NCBI GenBank assembly: GCA_018608735.1
Contig: JABAYZ010000075.1
Location: forward strand, 1-12,029
DNA from: Flavobacteriaceae bacterium
GTDB taxonomy: Bacteria > Bacteroidota > Bacteroidia > Flavobacteriales > Flavobacteriaceae
Direction of reading: 5' to 3'
Length of the DNA stretch: 12,029 bases
Below the pieces are notes generated by a model. The model did no database searches. It worked only from the letters and a program-made list of their open reading frames with translations, and was not told the origin of the DNA. The position numbers and the translations under genes are program-made. Within the stretch, counting starts at the first letter, position 1. Every line of letters begins with the position of its first letter. Shown one piece after another: positions 7,003-12,029 of the stretch.

Positions 7003-7539
7003 ATGAAAATCACAATACTTCCTTTTTTAATCGTTGTTTTACTTCTTAGCTCTTGCCAATCCGTGCGTGTTGTCACCGATTATGATAAAGTTGCCCCTTT
7101 TAAAACCTATAAAACCTTTGGGTTTCACAAAGAGGGTGTTGATCGTGCAGAAGTTAGTGACTTAGATAAACGTCGTATTTTACGTGCTATTGAAACTACG
7201 TTGTTAGAGAAAGGTTTAACAAAATCTAATACACCAGATTTGCTTGTCAACTTTTTCACCAAAGAAAAACAACAGGTTAATGTATACAATAACAACTTTA
7301 ATTCTTTTGGATATGGTTGGGGATTTGGTTTTGGTCCATTTTTTGGGAATCAGTATACCGTTACAAACTCCACTCAAGGGACTTTGTATATTGATTTGGT
7401 TGATACCAAACGAAAAGAACTTATTTGGCAAGGTATTGGTAGCGGAAATCTAATAACAAGCGTAAAGTATAAAGACAAGCGGATCAACTCGTTTGTAACT
7501 TCTATTCTGTCTAACTATCCGCCAGAAATAACGCCTTAA
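7003..7539 (+). CDS. DUF4136 domain lipoprotein
   Basis: A 178-residue envelope protein of unknown function. The N terminus is a clear lipoprotein signal: a hydrophobic run followed by LLSSC, with Cys18 as the lipidated residue. The rest matches DUF4136: VVTDYDKVAPFKTYKTFGF (23-41) near the start, DKRRILRAIETTLLEKGL (55-72) as the central helix, DLLVNFFTKEK (79-89), a Gly/Phe/Asn-rich turn region (about 95-117) and the C-terminal GTLYIDLVDTKRKELIWQGIGSG (126-148). Members are typically anchored in the outer membrane or periplasm, with no assigned activity. The ATG is 11 nt after the hutU stop, so it probably shares that transcript, although a link to histidine use is not evident. Its stop interlocks with the stop of the convergent permease gene (TTAA, 7536-7539). 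Confidence 0.9.
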   Translation: MKITILPFLIVVLLLSSCQSVRVVTDYDKVAPFKTYKTFGFHKEGVDRAEVSDLDKRRILRAIETTLLEKGLTKSNTPDLLVNFFTKEKQQVNVYNNNFNSFGYGWGFGFGPFFGNQYTVTNSTQGTLYIDLVDTKRKELIWQGIGSGNLITSVKYKDKRINSFVTSILSNYPPEITP

Positions 7540-8624
7540 GTTTTTACATCTAAAGCATCTCTTAAAGAGTTTCCAATCAACATAAAAGCCATGACTAAAC
7601 TCATAATGCAGAGTCCAGGGATTAGTGCTAAATAAGGTTTTCCTAAAATGATATAGTTATAATGATCTTTGATCATTGCACCCCAACTCGACATGGGGGG
7701 TTGTGCACCAATACCTAAAAAACTAAGCCCGCTTTCAATCAAGATAGCCGCCGCAAAATTGGCCGCCGATATCACAATTACAGGTGCCAAAATATTTGGC
7801 AGAATATGTTTTAAAATAATTCTAAAATCGGTATAACCCAAGGCACGTGCTGCAGTAACATATTGCATTTCCTTGACCCCCATCACTTGTCCTCTAACGA
7901 TCCTTGCGACTTCGACCCACATGGTGAGTCCAACGGCAATAAACACCTGCCAGAATCCTTTTCCTAAAGCCAGTGTTATGGCGATAACCAAAAGTAGGGT
8001 CGGAATTGACCAGGTCACATTAATAACCCACATGATCAATTTATCCCATTTGCCACCACAGTAGCCTGCTATACTTCCTAATAAAATTCCAATAAAAAGA
8101 GAGATGAAAACCGCTACAAATCCAATCGAAAATGAAATTCGGGCACCAACTAGTATTCGGCTAAGAAGGTCTCTTCCGTACTTATCGGTTCCGAAATAAA
8201 ATGTTTTTTGAACCACAAAAGGCAATACTGAAGGCGCTTCATTAGAAGGAATAGCTAAAGTTTTTTCTAAACCTTGAAGCCCTTCAGAAGCATATTCGGT
8301 ATATTTAATTTGATTGGTAGAAAGTTCATAACTAACTATTGGAATTTCTGAGGGCGGATTGGTAGCCCCAAAAAAAAGGCGATTAAAAAAGTGCTGATCC
8401 GTTTTTAATGTGCTTGGAATGACTAGCATGTCAACAGAAAAACCGGGTTGTTTTGAGTGAATCGACAAATGCATTTGATTGGCAAATTGAGAATCATCTG
8501 GCGCTAGAACATAAGCAAACACAGAGATAAAAGCCAAAAAGAGAATAAACCAAAAACTAAGAACACCCCAAAAACTTTTTTTGAATTTCTGGAGTGCTAA
8601 CGTCGTTAATCCCTGTTTCTGCAT
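7536..8624 (-). CDS. ABC transporter permease, OppC/DppC type
   Basis: A 362-residue inner-membrane permease of the peptide/nickel importer class. The family motifs are FGTDKYGRDLLSRILVGARISF (144-165) and the EAA loop EMQYVTAARALGYTDFRIILKHILPN (252-277), which contacts the ATPase. SFLGIGAQPPMSSWG (301-315) is the usual C-terminal block. Predicted helices: about 18-40, 162-188, 196-220, 224-240, 278-300 and 332-352. The external segment between helix 1 and FGTD is about 104 residues against roughly 45 in E. coli DppC, so some 60 extra residues face the periplasm. No OppB partner, substrate-binding protein or ATPase lies in the window. The ATG is 6 bp after the protease stop, so the two genes are likely co-transcribed. 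The substrate is unknown; a peptide is the family default, and export-type roles cannot be excluded. Confidence 0.93.
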   Translation of the reverse strand: MQKQGLTTLALQKFKKSFWGVLSFWFILFLAFISVFAYVLAPDDSQFANQMHLSIHSKQPGFSVDMLVIPSTLKTDQHFFNRLFFGATNPPSEIPIVSYELSTNQIKYTEYASEGLQGLEKTLAIPSNEAPSVLPFVVQKTFYFGTDKYGRDLLSRILVGARISFSIGFVAVFISLFIGILLGSIAGYCGGKWDKLIMWVINVTWSIPTLLLVIAITLALGKGFWQVFIAVGLTMWVEVARIVRGQVMGVKEMQYVTAARALGYTDFRIILKHILPNILAPVIVISAANFAAAILIESGLSFLGIGAQPPMSSWGAMIKDHYNYIILGKPYLALIPGLCIMSLVMAFMLIGNSLRDALDVKT

Positions 8625-8630
8625 TCTTGA

Positions 8631-10760
8631 TTAATCTTTAACCTGCGCTAAGTTATTGATTTTATAAGAACTTTTTAAATCACTCAACACATTAATAGCC
8701 TCTTCTATATAAATATCTTTACTTAGATTTTCATGCCAGCGAGATCTATTGATTTTAAAAATAGAATCTTTTGCCATCAAAGGAATTTCGTAGGGCAAGG
8801 ATTCAAATACTAGGTTGGTTTGATAGTCTGATAATGCATCAAAGCGTTTGGCTTCTAATTCTTTCATTTGAACATTTGAAGCGTATTTCTCAAAATTAAG
8901 TTGATATACCGATTGATCTCTTATGGATTTTATCCAGCGCGCATTATCATCAATAAGTTTAATTTCGGCGCTAGAATTCATACGATTTTTACTGTTTTGT
9001 ATGGTCATATCATAATCAAAAGTACTTTCCCATACCTTATAATTTGCTGGAGCGATTTCATCCCAAGCTAAGGGATTGTCTTGATCCTTTTCACCGATAT
9101 CAATATAACTGTAACGATCTGGAACGACCACATCACTTTTAACCCCTTCTAATTGGGTGGAGCCACCGTTTATTCGGTAATATTTTTGAGTTGTAAATTT
9201 GAATGCTCCCATATCACCATTGGTGTTATTTCGAATCATACGATTTAAATCGACGATGTTTTGCACTGTTCCTTTTCCATAGGTTTGTTTGCTTCCAATC
9301 ACAATCGCACGTTTATAATCTTGCATGGCTGCTGCTAAGATTTCGGATGCAGAAGCCGATAATTCATTCACTAAAATGACAAGAGGGCCATCCCAGTCAA
9401 TCGAGCGGTCTGTATCTTTTAAAACCTCCTTGTCTTCTCCTGTAGATCGCACTTGAACAATGGGACCTTCTTCTATAAACAAACCTCCAACGTCTACGAC
9501 TGTTTTCAAAGAACCGCCGCCGTTATTTCTTAAATCCAGCACTAAACCTTCCATGCCTTCTGCTTTCAATCGTTCGACTTCTTTTTTGACGTCGCTTGCA
9601 GCATTTCGATTGTTGTAATCGTCAAAGTCTATATAAAATTTTGGGAGATTGATTACCCCAAAAGTAGTCCCTTCTTTTTTGACTACTGTAGATTTTGCAT
9701 AGGTTTCTTCGAGGATGATTTCGTCTCTAGGAATAGACAAGTCTTCTATCGTGCCATCTACTTTTTTAAGTGTCAAAATCACATTCGTTCCTTTTGGGCC
9801 TTTGATGAGTTTGACCGCATCGTCCAATCGCATTCCCACCACATTCACAGCTTCTTCTTCATCTTCTTGGCGGACTTTCAGTATAACATCACCAACCTCA
9901 AGTTTGTTCTGACGCCATGCAGAGCCTCCAGAAATAAGCTCTGTTATACTAATCACATCCATACGTTTTTGTAGACGTGCACCAATACCTTCATATTTTC
10001 CTGACATTTGAGCGTCAAAACGATCTTTGTCCTGAGGCGCAAAATAAAACGTATGAGGGTCAAATTTGTCGGCAATCGAATTGATATGAATTGACAGCCA
10101 ATCTTCACGTCTCAAATCATCTAAGTAACTAGCGGTTTCTTTTAGCGATTTTAGTGTCACTTCTCTAGCTTCAATTTCTAAAACCTCATCTGATTTTTTA
10201 ATATATTCAGGATCTTTTTCCTTAAGTTCTTCTTGTTCAACTACCAAATTGTGATAGGTTGAAAGTGTTGAAAACTTGAGTTGTTTTCGCCAATTATCTT
10301 TCATCTCAGATTTTGAATTTGCAGCGGGTTTCATTTCATAATCAGTATTAAACTCTTCATCTAAATCATAATCAAAAGGGCGTTCTAGAACTTTACTGTA
10401 AATCGATTTTGAATCTTCGATTCTAAGCTGTAATCGTTCATAGACAAGGTTAAAAAAACTAAGATCATGATCTAAAATTTGATCATCTAAATCTGTTTTA
10501 AACTGTTCGAAATCTTTTAGATCAGATTGATAAAAATAATTTTTAAAGGGGTCGATTTGATTCAAAAAACTAACATACAAGCTTTCAGAAAAATCGTCAT
10601 TGATATCTTTAGGCTCAAAATGACCTTGTTCCAATAAATAGGTAATCAGTTGCATTAAAAGTTTATCCTTGTCTGGATTGTCAAACGACTTGGAGGTAAA
10701 ACTACAGGACGCAAACGCAATAAGTATGGATACTAAAAAGATGTTGATATTTCGTTTCAT
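8631..10760 (-). CDS. prc: Carboxy-terminal processing protease (tail-specific protease, S41 family)
   Basis: The 709-residue product is a Prc/Tsp-like serine protease that trims or degrades envelope proteins from their C termini. Order of parts: lipoprotein-like signal with FASC (Cys19), an N-terminal helical domain (about 30-225) ending in HINSIADKFDPHTFYFAP (225-242), a PDZ domain (about 245-340, with YEGIGARL and LEVGDVILKV), the S41 core (about 360-545) and a C-terminal tail-protease domain (about 550-700). Catalytic residues by comparison with E. coli Prc are Ser470 in NELSASASE, Asp481 and Lys496 in YGKGTVQ; LDLRNNGGGS (408-417) is also conserved. Length and layout match full-length Prc rather than the shorter CtpA type. 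The lipid anchor, if used, would differ from soluble periplasmic E. coli Prc; Phe at -3 of the lipobox is atypical. It is the first gene of a two-gene unit with the permease. Confidence 0.94.
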   Translation of the reverse strand: MKRNINIFLVSILIAFASCSFTSKSFDNPDKDKLLMQLITYLLEQGHFEPKDINDDFSESLYVSFLNQIDPFKNYFYQSDLKDFEQFKTDLDDQILDHDLSFFNLVYERLQLRIEDSKSIYSKVLERPFDYDLDEEFNTDYEMKPAANSKSEMKDNWRKQLKFSTLSTYHNLVVEQEELKEKDPEYIKKSDEVLEIEAREVTLKSLKETASYLDDLRREDWLSIHINSIADKFDPHTFYFAPQDKDRFDAQMSGKYEGIGARLQKRMDVISITELISGGSAWRQNKLEVGDVILKVRQEDEEEAVNVVGMRLDDAVKLIKGPKGTNVILTLKKVDGTIEDLSIPRDEIILEETYAKSTVVKKEGTTFGVINLPKFYIDFDDYNNRNAASDVKKEVERLKAEGMEGLVLDLRNNGGGSLKTVVDVGGLFIEEGPIVQVRSTGEDKEVLKDTDRSIDWDGPLVILVNELSASASEILAAAMQDYKRAIVIGSKQTYGKGTVQNIVDLNRMIRNNTNGDMGAFKFTTQKYYRINGGSTQLEGVKSDVVVPDRYSYIDIGEKDQDNPLAWDEIAPANYKVWESTFDYDMTIQNSKNRMNSSAEIKLIDDNARWIKSIRDQSVYQLNFEKYASNVQMKELEAKRFDALSDYQTNLVFESLPYEIPLMAKDSIFKINRSRWHENLSKDIYIEEAINVLSDLKSSYKINNLAQVKD

Positions 10761-10770
10761 GTGAATAAAC

Positions 10771-10804
10771 TATTTTAGGGACTACTAAATAATATTCTAA
10801 AATA
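10771..10804. repeat. 8-bp inverted repeat upstream of the protease gene
   Basis: TATTTTAG (10771-10778) and CTAAAATA (10797-10804) are perfect reverse complements separated by 18 nt, 11-44 nt upstream of the protease ATG. Read on the minus strand, the distal arm is TATTTTAG, 7 of 8 to the -7 consensus, with a TTG 16 nt before it, so it may be part of the protease promoter. It may also be chance in AT-rich DNA. Confidence 0.3.
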
Positions 10805-10888
10805 TGAGAAAAAATTATGCCAACCTTGTTGAATGGTAATAATTTTTTGTTAAAGCGTCGAAAAACATCAAATAAGCTACAAATTACT

Positions 10889-10896
10889 TACTTTTG
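10889..10896 (+). promoter_or_regulatory. Candidate Bacteroidota -7 element for surE
   Basis: TACTTTTG is a full match to TAnnTTTG, 22 nt before the surE ATG. The nearest TTTG upstream (10846-10849) is 39 nt away, too far for a -33 element, so support rests on the -7 box alone. Transcription would begin near 10901, giving a leader of under 20 nt. Confidence 0.45.
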
Positions 10897-10907
10897 TGGG
10901 AACTTAA

Positions 10908-10922
10908 ATGACTTCTAAATGA
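10908..10922 (+). other. Possible four-codon upstream ORF overlapping the surE start
   Basis: ATG ACT TCT AAA TGA (Met-Thr-Ser-Lys-stop) ends inside the surE start, sharing ATGA at 10919-10922. The two starts sit in an 8-bp direct repeat TAAATGAC (10905-10912 and 10916-10923). It could mark a coupled or decoy start; whether it is translated cannot be seen. Confidence 0.3.
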
Positions 10923-11695
10923 CAAAAAGACCTTTGATTTTGGTCACTAATGATGATGGTATCACAGCACCAGGAATTCGTACTTTAATAAAAGTCATGA
11001 ATACGATTGGAGATGTTATCGTTGTGGCACCTGACAGTCCACAAAGTGCCATGGGACACGCGATCACCATAAACGAAACTTTGTATTGTAAACGAGAACG
11101 TATTGATCAGGGACCACAAACGGAATACAGTACTTCAGGTACACCTGCAGATTGTGTAAAATTAGCCGTTCATGAACTGTTGGATCGCAAACCAGATTTA
11201 TGTGTTTCAGGTGTAAATCATGGTTCAAACTCTTCAGTAAATGTGATTTATTCTGGGACTATGAGTGCCGCAATTGAAGCTGGTATGGAGGGTATTCCTG
11301 CTATTGGATTTTCGCTTTTAGACTATAAATGGGAAGCCGATTTTAGTCAGATTGAATCGTTTATTGAAACTGTCTCTTTACAGGTTTTGAATCAAGGCTT
11401 ACAAAAAGGTATTATTCTAAATGTAAACTTTCCAAAACTTTTAGAAAACGAGATAAAAGGCATCCGCATATGTCGACAAGCCAATGCAAATTGGATTGAA
11501 AAATTTGATAAACGTCAAACACCATTAGGTCGCGATTATTATTGGCTAACGGGTGAGTTTAACAATTTAGACAAAGGAGAAGATACGGACGAATGGGCGC
11601 TAGAAAACGGTTATGTTTCTGTGGTGCCAGTACACTATGATTTGACGGCACATCACTACATTCAAGAATTAAATAAATGGAATTTCAATGACTAA
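10919..11695 (+). CDS. surE: 5'/3'-nucleotidase SurE
   Basis: SurE is a cytoplasmic metal-dependent phosphatase that removes phosphate from nucleoside 5'- and 3'-monophosphates, also linked to stationary-phase survival. The 258-residue product has the defining N-terminal ILVTNDDGITAPGI (7-20), with metal ligands Asp12 and Asp13. VVAPDSPQSAMGHAIT (35-50) supplies Ser43, and CVSGVNHGSN (95-104) supplies Asn100; these four correspond to D8, D9, S39 and N95 of the Thermotoga enzyme. GTPADCVKLA (74-83), YSGTMSAAIEA (111-121) and LNVNFP (167-172) are further family blocks. Length is normal. It overlaps the next ORF by 8 bp and heads a run leading into lpxB. A TACTTTTG -7 box and a four-codon upstream ORF precede it. 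Confidence 0.97.
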   Translation: MTKRPLILVTNDDGITAPGIRTLIKVMNTIGDVIVVAPDSPQSAMGHAITINETLYCKRERIDQGPQTEYSTSGTPADCVKLAVHELLDRKPDLCVSGVNHGSNSSVNVIYSGTMSAAIEAGMEGIPAIGFSLLDYKWEADFSQIESFIETVSLQVLNQGLQKGIILNVNFPKLLENEIKGIRICRQANANWIEKFDKRQTPLGRDYYWLTGEFNNLDKGEDTDEWALENGYVSVVPVHYDLTAHHYIQELNKWNFND

Positions 11696-11981
11696 AAAAG
11701 GGGTTTTACAAGGGTTTATAATCGGCCTAATAGCCAATGGCATTGGAGTATTTACCGCAGCAACGCTTTTGGGAAAATTGTCGGGACGATCGGACACCAT
11801 TATTAATGTTTTTGAGGCTGCCAAATCGGAAAGTTTTATTGGAAAGCTCATCAGTTTAGGAGCAATTTTAAATTTGATATGTTTCTTTTATTTTATTCGA
11901 AAACGACAGGATGCTCAAGCAGGAGGTGTTTTGGCAGCAACTATTTTGATTGCGATAACAACATTTTTAATTAAATTATAA
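11688..11981 (+). CDS. Small membrane protein of unknown function between surE and lpxB
   Basis: A 97-residue protein I cannot assign to a named family. Three hydrophobic stretches are visible: about 7-29 (Gly/Ala-rich), 52-70 and 79-96. A polar segment (about 30-51, LSGRSDTIINVFEAAKSES) lies between the first two and a basic turn RKRQ (71-74) after the second. It is therefore probably an inner-membrane protein with three helices and no signal peptide. The ATG overlaps the last 8 bp of surE, and its stop is immediately followed by the lpxB ATG, so the three genes should be translated from one message. The tight packing supports a real gene and suggests, without proving, a role near lipid A synthesis. 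Confidence 0.8.
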   Translation: MTKKGVLQGFIIGLIANGIGVFTAATLLGKLSGRSDTIINVFEAAKSESFIGKLISLGAILNLICFFYFIRKRQDAQAGGVLAATILIAITTFLIKL

Positions 11982-12029
11982 ATGAAGTATTACATTATTG
12001 CTGGAGAAGCCTCAGGAGATTTGCATGCT
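11982..12029 (+). CDS. lpxB: Lipid-A-disaccharide synthase, first 16 codons only
   Basis: The frame from ATG 11982 gives MKYYIIAGEASGDLHA before the window ends. AGEASGD followed by HA is the conserved N-terminal signature of LpxB. That glycosyltransferase joins UDP-2,3-diacylglucosamine to lipid X at the cytoplasmic face of the inner membrane, forming the lipid A disaccharide. The ATG directly follows the stop of the small membrane protein. Only the first strand and loop are visible, so the call rests on this one motif and needs the adjoining sequence. Confidence 0.88.
   Translation, partial: MKYYIIAGEASGDLHA

Noticed and set aside
7216..7453. Open frames on both strands within the DUF4136 gene
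   Set aside because: They overlap a gene with clear domain support and only mirror its low-complexity Gly/Phe/Asn stretch.
7559..7569. CTCTTAAAGAG near the convergent junction as a terminator hairpin
   Set aside because: The arms leave a one-base loop and there is no T-run, so it cannot form a usual terminator stem.
9715..9912. Plus-strand Ser/Thr-rich 65-codon open frame opposite the protease PDZ region
   Set aside because: The composition is explained by the reverse complement of Glu/Asp/Lys-rich coding sequence; it is a shadow frame.
10783..10791. Shared 9-mer TACTAAATA upstream of the protease (10783-10791) and of the deaminase (4728-4736), at similar distance from each ATG
   Set aside because: In two AT-rich leaders of 100-150 bp, one shared 9-mer of this composition is expected by chance about half the time. 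No third copy was noticed.
1..12029. A hidden mobile element, CRISPR array, defence or biosynthetic system
   Set aside because: Every substantial stretch is covered by recognisable housekeeping or envelope genes with tight spacing. No transposase, integrase, repeat array or terminal inverted repeats were seen.

Overview
The window reads as a low-GC, gene-dense chromosomal segment of a member of the Bacteroidota, most likely the family Flavobacteriaceae. The reasons are the gene families present (a Bacteroidota-type long urocanate hydratase, a DUF5522 mini-protein, a DUF4136 lipoprotein, a long C-terminal processing protease with a lipoprotein signal), the lack of clear Shine-Dalgarno sequences before start codons, and several matches to the Bacteroidota promoter -7 element TAnnTTTG. 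The species cannot be named from this. Almost every gene is housekeeping or cell-envelope related. I see no phage, insertion sequence, CRISPR array, toxin-antitoxin pair, defence island, tRNA or rRNA.

Layout. (1) 1-685, minus: a GNAT acetyltransferase whose 3' end is cut by the left edge. (2) 686-970: an intergenic gap between divergent genes. (3) 971-1744, plus: a CDP-alcohol phosphatidyltransferase. It converges on and overlaps the next unit by 6 bp. (4) 4702 down to 1739, minus: a tight three-gene run of PLP-dependent deaminase (ACC deaminase/D-cysteine desulfhydrase family), LysM glucosaminidase lipoprotein and hemL, with gaps of 2 and 4 bp. (5) 4824-7539, plus: DUF5522 protein, hutU and DUF4136 lipoprotein. 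The first two overlap as GTGA, and a good promoter sits at the start of the run. (6) 10760 down to 7536, minus: a tail-specific (Prc/CTP) protease and an OppC/DppC-type ABC permease, 6 bp apart. The permease converges on and overlaps the DUF4136 gene by 4 bp. (7) 10919 to the right edge, plus: surE, a small three-helix membrane protein and the first 16 codons of lpxB, packed with overlap or abutment.

Functions cover tetrapyrrole synthesis (hemL), histidine degradation (hutU, without other hut genes here), phospholipid head-group transfer, peptidoglycan cleavage, periplasmic proteolysis, oligopeptide-type transport, nucleotide dephosphorylation (surE) and lipid A assembly (lpxB). I do not see a convincing new multi-gene system. 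The points most worth a second look are the DUF5522-hutU coupling with a promoter placed almost on the start codon, the unknown membrane protein wedged between surE and lpxB, the two convergent pairs with interlocked stop codons, the enlarged external loop of the lone ABC permease next to the protease, and a four-codon upstream ORF overlapping the surE start.
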